A stretch of DNA of 64,000 bases from CALKXV01 sp965228905 (GTDB lineage: Bacteria > Pseudomonadota > Alphaproteobacteria > Rhodobacterales > Rhodobacteraceae). The stretch is taken from the NCBI GenBank assembly GCA_965228905.1, contig CBDDII010000002.1, forward strand, positions 62,001 to 126,000. The letters run 5' to 3'. Below the pieces are notes generated by a model. It saw only the letters and a program-made list of their open reading frames with translations. It ran no database searches and was not told where the DNA came from. Positions within the stretch are counted from its first letter, which is position 1. Each line of letters opens with the position of its first letter. The translations under genes and the position numbers were made by a program. Shown piece by piece: positions 50,039-58,908 of the stretch.

Positions 50039-51439
50039 TCATTCCGCCACCTGCAATTTCGGGTAGGCGTACATGGACTTGTAGTGCCAGTCGGGATCGT
50101 CCCAGGCGATCATCTTGCCGGGGTTCAACAGGCCCTTCGGGTCGGCCTCTTGTTTGAACTTCAACTGCCGGTCGTCCACGGTTTGCCGCCCGCCTTCTTC
50201 CAGCGTGTAGCGGTGCGGGTTGAAGATCATGGCGCCGGCGTCTTCATGGATGCGGATGATTTCGTCCAGGCGTTCTTCGGTGGTGAACTTGACGAGGCTT
50301 AGTCCGGCAAAGATCGCCCGCCCGCTTTCGCGCATGACTTCGAGGTGTTGCAGCACTTCGGGTGAGAACTCATCGCGCATCTTGCGGATCAGTTCCTTGT
50401 GCTGCGGATAGCCGTAGCGGACCTGGAGGTAGGTGATCGAGGGATCGACCTTCAGGGCGCGGAGCGTCGTGTGGTTCCAGCCGTATTCGAACACCGGGCC
50501 GGGGTTCCTGGCCCAGTCGTGATCGTCGTTGCGATAGATCAGCTTGGCTTTAGGGCGGCGGCCGAGGAAGGTCAGGAAGCCGTCCATCGAATGGGGCGCG
50601 ATCATCAGGCCGATGATGTTCGACCCTTCGTCGACGTAGGGCGCGACGCGCTGGAAATAGCTGTGTGCGACGGGGGCTTCGAAGACCGTGCCCAGTTTCA
50701 TCAGGATGCCGTCCTGGTTGGCGAGGTCTTCGGTGAAGGCGACCGCTTCCATGAAGTCGCGGGTTTCGACGAACATCTCGACCCAGTCATAGGCGGGGGC
50801 CAGCGGCATTTCGATTTCGGTGATGATGCCGTTGGTGCCATAGGCGTGGGAGACGCGGGCCAGTTCCTCGCCGGTGAATTCGAGGACGCGGGGTTCTTCT
50901 TCCATCGTGACGACGCGCAGGCGGATGATGTTGCCGAGGTCGCGCAGACCGCCCCATGTGCAGGATCCGACGCCGCCCGAGCCGCCCGCGATGAAGCCGC
51001 CGATGGTGGCGGTGGCCCAGGTGGAGGAGAACATGCGGAGTTCCTGTCCGGAATGTTCCTTTGTCGCGGCGTCGAGATCTTTCAAAAGGACGCCCGGTTC
51101 GGTGATGACGCGGCCGGGGTGGATTTCCTTGACCTTGTCGAGGTGCCTCAGGTGCATCACGCAACCACCGGCCAGCGGCATGGCCTGGCCGTAATTGCCG
51201 GTGCCTGCGCCGCGCGTGGTGACGGGGCAATCGTGGGCATAGCAGGTTTTCAGAATTTCGATCACCTCGGCCTCGGACCGGGGCGAGACGACGAAATCGG
51301 CGACGACGTGATCCAGACGGTCTTTCAGAACCGGCGAGTACCAGAAGAAATCGCGGCTTTTTGCCTTGATGGCGGCTTCGGCTTCGTCGATTTCAAGGTG
51401 AGACAGGGCGGCTTTGGCGGCAGCGATGTTGTCTTTCAT
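50039..51439 (-). CDS. FAD-binding oxidoreductase, GlcD-like
   Basis: A 466-residue flavoprotein with the PCMH-type FAD domain: VVSPRSEAEVIEILKTCYAH, TRGAGTGNYGQAMPLAGG and GGVGSCTWGGLRDLGNI. The C-terminal half (about 230-466) resembles FAD-linked oxidase C domains with HPRY-like NPHRYTLEEGG and DPKGLLNPGKMI. Probably oxidises a 2-hydroxy acid or related compound. ATG 51439 overlaps the deaminase stop by 4 bases (ATGA). Last gene of the five-gene operon starting at 55379. Confidence 0.82.
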   Translation of the reverse strand: MKDNIAAAKAALSHLEIDEAEAAIKAKSRDFFWYSPVLKDRLDHVVADFVVSPRSEAEVIEILKTCYAHDCPVTTRGAGTGNYGQAMPLAGGCVMHLRHLDKVKEIHPGRVITEPGVLLKDLDAATKEHSGQELRMFSSTWATATIGGFIAGGSGGVGSCTWGGLRDLGNIIRLRVVTMEEEPRVLEFTGEELARVSHAYGTNGIITEIEMPLAPAYDWVEMFVETRDFMEAVAFTEDLANQDGILMKLGTVFEAPVAHSYFQRVAPYVDEGSNIIGLMIAPHSMDGFLTFLGRRPKAKLIYRNDDHDWARNPGPVFEYGWNHTTLRALKVDPSITYLQVRYGYPQHKELIRKMRDEFSPEVLQHLEVMRESGRAIFAGLSLVKFTTEERLDEIIRIHEDAGAMIFNPHRYTLEEGGRQTVDDRQLKFKQEADPKGLLNPGKMIAWDDPDWHYKSMYAYPKLQVAE

Positions 51440-52704
51440 GGGCGCGGGTCCATCAGGTGGTCGAGGTCGGAGTAATCTGGCAACGGGCTGTCGAGCGCTT
51501 CGCCGTGGCGGAAAACGATCCGGTCGGATTGCGGGCGGGCGAAAAGCTCGGTCCAGCTTCGGGCCTTGAAGACGATGAAGTCGGCGGGTGCGCCGGGGGC
51601 GAGCGAGGGCGGGGCGAGACCGCAAGCCCGGGCCGGATTGTGCAGCACGGATTTGGGCCAGTCGCGCCGCGAATGGTCAAGGTGGCCGATGCGAGTGGCC
51701 TGACGCATGACTTCCAGCATGTCGAGATCACCATAGGCATAGAAGGGGTCGCGGGTGTTGTCGGAGGCAAAGCTGACGTTGATGCCGCGTTCGACCATTT
51801 CGTGCACCAGCGTGATGCCGCGATTGCGTGGCGTGCGGCCCGCGTGGCGATCCTGCAGGTAGAGGTTGCACATGGGCAGGCTGACGATGTTCAGCCCCGC
51901 CTTAGCCACAAGGTCGAGCGTTTCCATCGCGCGGGCTTCGTCCTGTGTCGAAAGCGAGCAGCAGTGGCCGACGGTGACGGGCCTGTCCCAGCCGGTTTCG
52001 ATCACGGTTTCTGCAATCTTACGCAAGGTCTCCGAGGTGGGGTCCATGGTTTCGTCGGAGTGGAAGTCGACCTCGAGACCGCGCGAACCGGCGAGGTCGA
52101 AGAACTCTTGCAGGCGGGTTTCGATGTCGGGGACGGGGTAGGTGACAAGGCCCAGAACGCCACCGGCGGCGGCGACGATGTCGGCAGTTGGCGCGTAGCC
52201 TTCCTTGATGCTCTCGAACCGGTCGCAGCCAACAAGGCTTGACGCCTGAAGTTCGATCCGGTCGGCCCAGTCGGCGCGCACTTCGGTGAAGACGGGCCAG
52301 GAGATCTCGTCCTGCGGGGCGGGGCTGTCGAGATGGGTGCGGATGGCGCGGGTTCCGTGGGCAAGGGCGCATTTCAGCGAAAACTCCATCCGTGCGCGCA
52401 CGTCTTCGGCGGACCAGTTCGCCTCGCGGTCCGCGCCGACCGTGTTGAGTGCGCCGTCGAACGTGCCGTCGGGGTTGGCGGCGCGGGGCCAGATGTGGCC
52501 CTTGTCGAGGTGCGTGTGCATGTCGACAAAGCAGGGAAGGATCATGGAACGATCCATTTCGAGGTCCTGCCCGCCCCCTTCGACGATCCTGTCGCCCTCG
52601 ACGGAAAGGTCGGTGACGATCAGGTCATCGCTTTCGCCGATCAGACAACCGGGGATTGTCACGTTCCGAAGCCGGACGGACCCGTTGTTGCCAAGCGCCT
52701 TCAT
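51436..52704 (-). CDS. Cytosine-deaminase-like amidohydrolase
   Basis: A 422-residue metal-dependent hydrolase of the CodA group. Metal motif FVDMHTHLDKGHIWP; DFHSDETMDPTSET; VGHCCSLST; and FASDNTRDPFYAYGDLDM match cytosine deaminase and related pyrimidine or triazine hydrolases. It is downstream of the permease with an ATGA overlap and upstream of the flavoprotein with an ATGA overlap. Together with an NMT1/THI5-type importer this suggests uptake and hydrolysis of a nitrogen heterocycle, substrate unknown. Confidence 0.85.
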   Translation of the reverse strand: MKALGNNGSVRLRNVTIPGCLIGESDDLIVTDLSVEGDRIVEGGGQDLEMDRSMILPCFVDMHTHLDKGHIWPRAANPDGTFDGALNTVGADREANWSAEDVRARMEFSLKCALAHGTRAIRTHLDSPAPQDEISWPVFTEVRADWADRIELQASSLVGCDRFESIKEGYAPTADIVAAAGGVLGLVTYPVPDIETRLQEFFDLAGSRGLEVDFHSDETMDPTSETLRKIAETVIETGWDRPVTVGHCCSLSTQDEARAMETLDLVAKAGLNIVSLPMCNLYLQDRHAGRTPRNRGITLVHEMVERGINVSFASDNTRDPFYAYGDLDMLEVMRQATRIGHLDHSRRDWPKSVLHNPARACGLAPPSLAPGAPADFIVFKARSWTELFARPQSDRIVFRHGEALDSPLPDYSDLDHLMDPRP

Positions 52705-53567
52705 CCTTCGCGCTTCATCGCGCTTTCATGCCACTTGCGCAGCAAGAGCCATGTGACCCAGCTTAGGATCAGGTAGATCGCGACGCCCGTGACAACGATC
52801 AGCGTGAGGGCTGCGAACATGCGGGGCATGTTCAGCCGGTAGCTGCTTTCGAGGATGCGGAAGGCCAGGCCCGAGCCGATGCCGCCGGAACCGGCGACGA
52901 ATTCGGCAACCACGGCGCCGATCAGCGACAGACCACCGGCGATGCGCAGTCCGCCAAGAAAGTAGGGCAATGCGGCGGGCAATTGCAGGTAGCGCAGGGT
53001 TTGCCAGCGTGTCGCGCCATAAACCTTGAAGAGGTCGCGCAGGTTGTGGTCGGCGGAATTGAGCCCGAGCGTCGTGTTGGAAAGGATCGGGAAGAAGGCG
53101 ACGATCCAGGCGCAGATCAGAAGGCCTGCGATCTTGCTGTCGACGTAGATGAAGATCAGGGGCGCGATGGCGACGATTGGGGTTACCTGAAGGACGACGG
53201 CGTAGGGGAAAAAGCTCATCTCGATGAGCTTCGATTGCGTGAACAGCACCGCAAGGCCGCCGCCAAAGACGATGGCAAGGGTCAGGGCAAGGCCGGTGAC
53301 GGTGAGCGTGACCATCCAGCTTGAGACTAGGATGCCGAAGTCCGAGATCAGCGTGCTGGCGATCAGGAAGGGGCCGGGCAGGATGTAATGCGGGATCTCG
53401 CGGGCGGTCACCAGCCATTGCCAGCCACCGATGAAGATGCAGAAGACCAGAAGCGGCAGCGCCCATTTGCCGATCTTCGACAGGCGCTGGTTTCGCAGGC
53501 GCAGGCGTTCTTCGTGGTCTAGTTCTTGGGGCATGTCTCCGGTCATGGGGGATTCAATGGACGACAT
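52701..53567 (-). CDS. ABC transporter permease (SsuC/ThiX type)
   Basis: A 288-residue inner-membrane permease with six helices (LPLLVFCIFIGGWQWLVT, TLTVTGLALTLAIVFGGGLAVLF, VLQVTPIVAIAPLIFIYV, ICAWIVAFFPILSNT). The EAA-type loop is LRDLFKVYGATRWQTLRYLQLPAALPYFLGG. ATG 53567, with GAGAGG before it, overlaps the end of the ATPase gene by 14 bases and is preferred to 53588. Its 3' end overlaps the deaminase. Confidence 0.9.
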   Translation of the reverse strand: MSSIESPMTGDMPQELDHEERLRLRNQRLSKIGKWALPLLVFCIFIGGWQWLVTAREIPHYILPGPFLIASTLISDFGILVSSWMVTLTVTGLALTLAIVFGGGLAVLFTQSKLIEMSFFPYAVVLQVTPIVAIAPLIFIYVDSKIAGLLICAWIVAFFPILSNTTLGLNSADHNLRDLFKVYGATRWQTLRYLQLPAALPYFLGGLRIAGGLSLIGAVVAEFVAGSGGIGSGLAFRILESSYRLNMPRMFAALTLIVVTGVAIYLILSWVTWLLLRKWHESAMKREG

Positions 53568-54375
53568 CGGCCTCTCCCATGGCGGCATGAAGCGCGTCCG
53601 AGGCGGCGCGGCATTGGGCGGCGTATTCGGCGGAGGTGCGGAATTCCTCGGTTCGCGGATAGGGCGCGTCGACGGTCAGTTCCTCGATCACGCGGCCGGG
53701 GCGGGCGGCCATGATGACGATGCGGTTCGACAGGAACACGCTTTCGAACACAGAGTGGGTCACGAAGACGATGGTGCAGCCGATCGAGTCCTTCAGGGTC
53801 AGAAGGTCGTCGTTCAGCTTGAAACGGGTGATTTCGTCAAGGGCAGCGAAGGGTTCGTCCATCAGCATCAGCCGGGGCTGAGTGACGAGGGCACGGGCGA
53901 TCGAGACGCGCATCTTCATGCCGCCCGACAATTCGCGGGGATAGGCGTCGTGGAATTTCTGAAGGCCGACAAGGCCAAGGAGTTCTTCGGCGCGGTCCCA
54001 GACTTCGCCCTTGCGGCGACCGGCAAGGCGGAAGGGCAAAAGCACGTTGTCGGCAACAGTGGCCCAGGGCATCAACGTGGGTTCCTGAAAGACGACCGAA
54101 AGGTCGCGTTCGGATTTCGCACCGTGCCAGCGGATTTTGCCGCTGCTGGGTTCGCTGAGGTCGGCGATCAGGCGCAAGGCGGTGGATTTGCCACAGCCGG
54201 AGGGCCCGAGGAGGGACAGGAAGTCGCCCTCGTTCACCGAAAGGTTCATGTCGCGCAGAGCAACGACGTTGCCTGCAAAAACCTTGTCGATGTTCTGCAT
54301 CGACAGGATCGGCGCGGGGGTGGTTGCTCTGCCCGCGTCTTGGGCGGGCAGAGCGGTGTCGGTCGTATCGTTCAC
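53554..54375 (-). CDS. ABC transporter ATP-binding protein (SsuB/ThiZ type)
   Basis: A 273-residue ATPase: Walker A LGPSGCGKSTALRL (about residues 56-69), Q-loop FQEPTLMPW, signature LSGGMKMRVSIARAL, Walker B RLMLMDEPFAAL and H-loop FVTHSVFES. The family is the nitrate/sulfonate/thiamine-precursor importer type. Its start overlaps the binding-protein stop (ATGA at 54372-54375). Confidence 0.93.
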   Translation of the reverse strand: MNDTTDTALPAQDAGRATTPAPILSMQNIDKVFAGNVVALRDMNLSVNEGDFLSLLGPSGCGKSTALRLIADLSEPSSGKIRWHGAKSERDLSVVFQEPTLMPWATVADNVLLPFRLAGRRKGEVWDRAEELLGLVGLQKFHDAYPRELSGGMKMRVSIARALVTQPRLMLMDEPFAALDEITRFKLNDDLLTLKDSIGCTIVFVTHSVFESVFLSNRIVIMAARPGRVIEELTVDAPYPRTEEFRTSAEYAAQCRAASDALHAAMGEADVVH

Positions 54376-55379
54376 TGGCCGGTCAGCGCCTTTTTCACGT
54401 CAAGCGCGGCACCGGTGTCGGAAAACTCGGTCGTGTAGGAGGCTTCGATGTCGATGCCTTCCTCGATCACACCCGCCGAGACCATTTTCTCGTAAAAGCC
54501 GGAAACCGCGGCCGGGTCGATGGCGCCGATGCCTTTTTCAAGGGCGATGCCGCTGTCGACGATGCCGTATTCCTTCATCTTGTCGATGGAATAGGCGATC
54601 TGCTCGGCGGTCATTTCGGGGTTGTCGCCCTGGATCAGCTCGTTCGCGGCGCTGTTGTCACCGTAAAGATAGTTGGCCCAGCCGATGGACGAACCCTCGA
54701 CAAAGCATTTCACGACTTCGGGCTGGCCTTCGATGGTGGCTTCCATGGTTTCAACCGTGGTGGCAGGCGTGGTGAAGCCGTAGTCGGCCAAAAGCCAGAT
54801 GTCGGGCGACCAGCCGGCCTGGCTTTCGATGGCGTAGGGTTCGGACGTGATATAGCCCTGCTGCGCGCTGTCTTCGTTGGCGATGAAGGGCGCGGGGTTG
54901 AAGGTGTAGGGCACGCGCTTGCCCGCGTCGAACCCGTAATCGGTCATCAGCCACTGATAGTAGCTGGCAAAGCCCTGGTCGCCGATGATGAGTTCTTCGA
55001 GACCTGCGAGGTCTTCAAACGAGGAAACCTTGCCCGGATGCGACATCAGGACCTGCGGTTCCTTCTGGAAGTGCGCGGCGACGACCTTCACGGGAATGCC
55101 TTGCTGGCGGGCGTTCCAAGGCAACAGCATGTTGCCCCCCATGAAGAACTCCATCTTGCCAGCGATCATCAGGGCACGGTTGTTGACCTGCGGGCCACCG
55201 GGCACGATCGTGACGTCGAGGCCGCAAGCCTCGTAGGTGCCATCGGCCACAGCTTGGTAATAGCCGCCGTGTTCGGCCTGGGCGACCCAGTTGGTGCCGA
55301 AGCTGACCGGGGTCAGATCCTGCGCGTGGGTTGCGGTTGCCGCAAGCGTCAGGGCAGCGGCAAGTGTTTTCTTGGACAT
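54372..55379 (-). CDS. ABC substrate-binding protein, NMT1/THI5-like
   Basis: A 335-residue periplasmic binding protein. Signal peptide MSKKTLAAALTLAATATHAQ. The mature part starts PVSFGTNWVAQAEHGGYYQAVADGTYEACGLDVTI, the NMT1/THI5 pattern for pyrimidine-like ligands, with GGPQVNNRALMIAGKMEFF and PWNARQQGIPVKVVAAHF. First gene of the operon 55379-50039. A 199-base region to the divergent RidA gene holds the promoter. Confidence 0.88.
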   Translation of the reverse strand: MSKKTLAAALTLAATATHAQDLTPVSFGTNWVAQAEHGGYYQAVADGTYEACGLDVTIVPGGPQVNNRALMIAGKMEFFMGGNMLLPWNARQQGIPVKVVAAHFQKEPQVLMSHPGKVSSFEDLAGLEELIIGDQGFASYYQWLMTDYGFDAGKRVPYTFNPAPFIANEDSAQQGYITSEPYAIESQAGWSPDIWLLADYGFTTPATTVETMEATIEGQPEVVKCFVEGSSIGWANYLYGDNSAANELIQGDNPEMTAEQIAYSIDKMKEYGIVDSGIALEKGIGAIDPAAVSGFYEKMVSAGVIEEGIDIEASYTTEFSDTGAALDVKKALTGQ

Positions 55380-55578
55380 GAGATACCTCCAGGTTTTCTT
55401 GTTCTGGTCCTAGAGGGATCCGCCGTCAGCGCCAGATGCGCCCGAAGCCGCCTGCTCGCCCCCCAAGGCCTTTGCCTAAATCTTAGTCAGAGTTTTGTGA
55501 TTCGCACAGACAGTCAGCAACATTCGTTTGCAAAGATTAACGCGAGTCGTTCATCTTGCTGCAAAGGAGTTCCGCACC

Positions 55579-55971
55579 ATGAAGAGCCTCACGCCCGAAA
55601 CGATTGCGCCGCCCTTTGCGGCTTATTCTCATGGCGTAGAGGTGCCTGCCGGTATGCGGCTGGTGTTCACCTCTGGTCAGTTGGCCGTGGATGCCGAGGG
55701 GGGCACGCCCGAGGGGGCAGAGGCGCAGGCAGAGCTTTGTTTTGCGAATGTTGCCGCAATTTTGGGCGAGAGTGGTGCCGGGCCTGCGGATGTAGTGCGG
55801 ATCAATGCCTTTGTGACGGGCCGGGAACATATGGCAGGTTACATGGCGGCGCGGGACAAATGGCTGGCGGGCGTGGAGCGGTTGCCAGCGTCCACATTGG
55901 TGATCGTTTCGGGGTTCACGCGGCCCGAGTTCGTGGTCGAGGTCGAGGTCGTCGCGGCGGTGGCGGATTGA
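55579..55971 (+). CDS. RidA/YjgF-family deaminase-like protein
   Basis: A 130-residue protein of the RidA family that hydrolyses reactive enamine/imine intermediates to oxo acids and ammonia. Family features are FTSGQLAVDAEG and the catalytic-arginine segment VVRINAFVTGRE; the end FVVEVEVVAAVA is typical. ATG 55579 with AAAGGAG before is preferred over 55528. It is divergent from the importer operon, and could detoxify products of that pathway. Confidence 0.85.
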   Translation: MKSLTPETIAPPFAAYSHGVEVPAGMRLVFTSGQLAVDAEGGTPEGAEAQAELCFANVAAILGESGAGPADVVRINAFVTGREHMAGYMAARDKWLAGVERLPASTLVIVSGFTRPEFVVEVEVVAAVAD

Positions 55972-56060
55972 CGCAAGGATACTGCTGCGACAGGCCCATC
56001 ACCTTGTGCGGCGTCGCAGCAAGTGTTATGCTGCGACGCAGAAAATCCGGGGGCTGAGAC

Positions 56061-56690
56061 ATGGCTGGAAAGATCATCACGGTTGCACAGCAAAAGGGCG
56101 GTGCGGGCAAGACGACGCTGGCGGCGAATCTGGCTGTTGCCTTGTCGAAGATGGGCAAGACCGTATCGCTTCTGGACACGGACCCGCAGGGTTCGCTGGG
56201 TCGTTGGTTCATGATGCGGCGCGAGGCGGGCGATCCCGGCATGGAGTTTTCGACGGCCAGCGCCTGGGGTGTCAGCTATGAATGCGACAAGCTGAAGAAA
56301 TCCTCGGATTTTGTGTTGATCGACACGCCTCCCAAGATCGACAGTGATCTGAAACCCGCGATCCGGGAAAGCGATCTGGTGCTTGTCCCGGTGTCCGCCA
56401 GCCCCGTGGATGTCTGGGCGACCGAGGGCGTTCTGGACATGGCCGAACGCGAGGGTGCCGAGGCTCTGGTGGTGCTGAACCGGGCCAAGGCGGGAACAAA
56501 GGTTGCCGAGGAAGTGGACCAGGCGCTAAAGGCACTTGGCGTGACCCGCGCCAAGTCAACACTTGGCCACAGGGTTGCCTTCCCCGAGACCATGGGGGCG
56601 GGCAAGGCGGCCATCGAAAAGGGCAAGGGCACCTGGACAGACGAGATCGAGGCGCTTACCGACGAAGTGCTGAAGCGGTTGAAATCCTAG
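56061..56690 (+). CDS. ParA-family ATPase without ParB
   Basis: A 209-residue P-loop ATPase with the deviant Walker A QQKGGAGKTTLAANLAVALS (residues 10-29; the signature Lys is at 12) and switch LLDTDPQGSLG. FVLIDTPPKID is the Walker B strand. No ParB or parS-like repeat is adjacent: RidA precedes and a membrane protein converges. Proteins of this size and type are also known as positioning ATPases (PpfA or McdA-like), so cargo positioning rather than chromosome segregation is plausible. Exact partner unknown. Confidence 0.85.
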   Translation: MAGKIITVAQQKGGAGKTTLAANLAVALSKMGKTVSLLDTDPQGSLGRWFMMRREAGDPGMEFSTASAWGVSYECDKLKKSSDFVLIDTPPKIDSDLKPAIRESDLVLVPVSASPVDVWATEGVLDMAEREGAEALVVLNRAKAGTKVAEEVDQALKALGVTRAKSTLGHRVAFPETMGAGKAAIEKGKGTWTDEIEALTDEVLKRLKS

Positions 56691-57244
56691 ATTTTGCCAG
56701 CACGCCGGATGACCGGTTCGACTGCAGCGGTTTCGGGCTCTTCGTAGAGCAGGAAAGAGTTTCCGCGGAACAGGATCGAATTCGGCTCGGTATAGGCGAT
56801 CACGTCTTCGGTCCACGCCTCGGAGAAAACCACATTGAAGACGCCGGGCGCGTAGTGGACGAAGTTGTGCATCACCATGACCCCGGCCGCGATGCCGAAG
56901 GTCTGGGCCGCTTTGTACTCCGCGCCGTTGAAGCGCAGCATTGCGAACAAAAGGAAACCGCAAGCGGCCCCGATCCCGCCGTCGATCAGCATTGTGATGT
57001 CGGCATCTTCGCCCGCAAGCGTGCCGCCCATCAGGTGGAACCGGACGTAGCGGGCCACGAAGACCGCCATCATGCCGACCAGAGCGGCACCGACGATGGA
57101 GGCGGGATACTTGAAATTCTCTTTCCAGTCCGGGATGACCGGAACGGGCGGCTTGACTTGTCCACCGGGGTTGCGGGCATCGGCAACACGGTTCAGCCGG
57201 TTTTGAAAGTTCGAATTCGGTGTTCCACTGGGCGGGCTGCTCAT
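56687..57244 (-). CDS. Membrane protein of unknown function
   Basis: A 185-residue protein with a polar N-terminus (MSSPPSGTPNSNFQNRLNRV) followed by three hydrophobic stretches (YPASIVGAALVGMMAVFVARYV, MLIDGGIGAACGFLLFAML, FGIAAGVMVMHNFVHY) and a soluble C-terminal end. No family recognised. A GTTTGGAAA/TTTCCAAAC dyad lies 94 bases upstream of the start. Its stop overlaps the convergent ParA gene by 4 bases. Confidence 0.65.
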   Translation of the reverse strand: MSSPPSGTPNSNFQNRLNRVADARNPGGQVKPPVPVIPDWKENFKYPASIVGAALVGMMAVFVARYVRFHLMGGTLAGEDADITMLIDGGIGAACGFLLFAMLRFNGAEYKAAQTFGIAAGVMVMHNFVHYAPGVFNVVFSEAWTEDVIAYTEPNSILFRGNSFLLYEEPETAAVEPVIRRAGKI

Positions 57245-57337
57245 CTGCCAACTCCTTCACTCTTCTGAGAAGTTTTTCCCTAGGGAAGTGGGCAAAATCA
57301 GGGCAAAAAGCGTTGAATTCGTCGGCTTTCCGAGGGA

Positions 57338-57360
57338 GTTTGGAAAAACCGTTTCCAAAC
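57338..57360. promoter_or_regulatory. Perfect 9-bp-arm dyad, possible operator
   Basis: GTTTGGAAA at 57338-57346 and TTTCCAAAC at 57352-57360 separated by 5 bases. It sits between the DMT exporter stop (57367) and the start of the membrane protein (57244), so it is better placed as an operator or activator site of the latter. No T-run that would make it a terminator. Confidence 0.45.
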
Positions 57361-57366
57361 AGGGCC

Positions 57367-58278
57367 TTATCGTTGGGGTCCCGTGCGCTTGAGCATCGCT
57401 TCGCGGATTGCAATGAAGGTAGCCGCGGCGACGATCAAGGTGCCTCCCAGGATAACCCATATGTCGACGGGCTCCGAGAAAACGAAATACCCGGCGATAA
57501 CGGACCAGACGAGTTGAGTGAAAACAACGGGTTGCGTGACATTTACCGGGGCGACGGCGAAGGCGCGGGTCATGGAATAGTGACCCGCGGTTGCCAGCGA
57601 CGCGACGACGAACATCCAGCCGGTTTCGCCCCACGTCGGCCATTGCCAGACCACCAGCGCCAGTGGGAAAAGGCCGATTGTGACGGTGATCGACAGCATC
57701 GCCACAATGACCGAGGCGGGAAGTTCTCCGGCAAGACGCTTGGCGATCAGATAGCTCATCGCAAGGGAAAGGGCGGTGAATATCATCGCGAGGTGGCCCT
57801 CTGAAAGCTCTCGCATCCCCGGTCGGAGGATCACGATGGCGCCGAAGAACGCGACACCGATGGCGAGGATACGGCGCATCGCCAGTTTCTCACCCAGGAA
57901 GAGAGCGGCGGCCAGGGTGACGTAGATCGGCGTCATGTAGTTCATCGCCGTCACCTCGGCGATGGTGATCCGGGTCATCGCGTAGAACCAGCAACAGACA
58001 CCAACGCTGTGCACCAGGCCGCGCCAGCCAAACAGCTTGATCTGCCTTTTCGTCAGCCGCAACCGGCCAAGTGTGCCGAGTATTGGTATAAGAAAGACCA
58101 ATCCCAAAACGTACCTCAGGAAGGCTGACATGGCGGCTGGCAGTTCGGTTGCACCGGCCTTTACCGCTGCAGTCATGGCGACGAACAGGACCGCGGTCAG
58201 CAGCATCCAGAGGATGCCGTGAAGCGCGGATTCACCAGACGATTGCGTTGTCGCGGGGGCGGCGGGAAATTCGGCCAT
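57367..58278 (-). CDS. DMT/EamA-family transporter
   Basis: A 303-residue permease with ten predicted helices in two EamA repeats (for example MLLTAVLFVAMTAAVKAGA, VGVCCWFYAMTRITIAEVTA, IGVAFFGAIVILRPGMRE, VFTQLVWSVIAGYFVF). The N-terminus has a polar lead (MAEFPAAPATTQSSG). It lies 30 bases after the LysE gene on the same strand; both are probably exporters of a two-gene unit. Confidence 0.87.
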   Translation of the reverse strand: MAEFPAAPATTQSSGESALHGILWMLLTAVLFVAMTAAVKAGATELPAAMSAFLRYVLGLVFLIPILGTLGRLRLTKRQIKLFGWRGLVHSVGVCCWFYAMTRITIAEVTAMNYMTPIYVTLAAALFLGEKLAMRRILAIGVAFFGAIVILRPGMRELSEGHLAMIFTALSLAMSYLIAKRLAGELPASVIVAMLSITVTIGLFPLALVVWQWPTWGETGWMFVVASLATAGHYSMTRAFAVAPVNVTQPVVFTQLVWSVIAGYFVFSEPVDIWVILGGTLIVAAATFIAIREAMLKRTGPQR

Positions 58279-58308
58279 GATCTTCTATGAGCCGATCCCT
58301 GCCGGGCC

Positions 58309-58908
58309 TCAAGGCAAGATGAGCGATATCGCGATTGTCCACATCACAATGCCGACGCAGAAGTCGAGGATGCGCCAGGATTTCGGTTTCGCAAAGATCG
58401 GTTGGAGCAGTTTGGCACCGTACCCGAGGGCCACGAAGAAGAAGAACGAGGCAAAGACTGCGCCCGTTCCGAAAACCCATCTCTGAGGGCCGTAGTGGGA
58501 GGCGATTGCGCCCAAAAGGACCACGGTATCAAGATAGACGTGTGGATTGAGCCAGGTCAGGGCCAGACAGGTCAGCACCGCGCTTGCGGCCGAGTGTTCT
58601 GCCGCGCCTTCCGCTTCGAGTTTCTCGGTGACGAAGAATGCACGACGCATACTAAGCACGCCGTAGACGAAAAGGAAAAGCGCACCACCCCAGCGGGTTA
58701 CCGGCTCGATCATGGGCATGGATGTGGTCAATGCGCCAAAGCCTGCAACGCCGGCCATGATCAGGATCGCGTCCGAAATGATGCAGGTGGCGACAACCTT
58801 GCCCACGTGGCTTTCGCGAATACCTTGGCGCAGCACGAAGGCGTTCTGCGCACCGATGGCGACGATCAGGGCCAGCCCCGCTCCAAATCCCGAAAAGAAA
58901 CTTGTCAT
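58309..58908 (-). CDS. LysE/ArgO-family amino-acid exporter
   Basis: A 199-residue inner-membrane exporter. The start MTSFFSGFGAGLALIVAIGAQNAFVLRQGI is the typical LysE/ArgO N-terminus, followed by five hydrophobic helices and NPHVYLDTVVLLG, a family marker. ATG 58908 is chosen. In relatives it is often divergent from the regulator LysG/ArgP; here the upstream 600 bases hold no such gene. Substrates in relatives are lysine and arginine. Confidence 0.9.
   Translation of the reverse strand: MTSFFSGFGAGLALIVAIGAQNAFVLRQGIRESHVGKVVATCIISDAILIMAGVAGFGALTTSMPMIEPVTRWGGALFLFVYGVLSMRRAFFVTEKLEAEGAAEHSAASAVLTCLALTWLNPHVYLDTVVLLGAIASHYGPQRWVFGTGAVFASFFFFVALGYGAKLLQPIFAKPKSWRILDFCVGIVMWTIAISLILP

Noticed and set aside
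49872..50066. 64-codon plus-strand frame
   Set aside because: Runs through a repeat hairpin and into the antisense of the flavoprotein gene.
54324..56057. 577-residue plus-strand frame
   Set aside because: Antisense to the binding-protein gene and out of frame with RidA; no domain.
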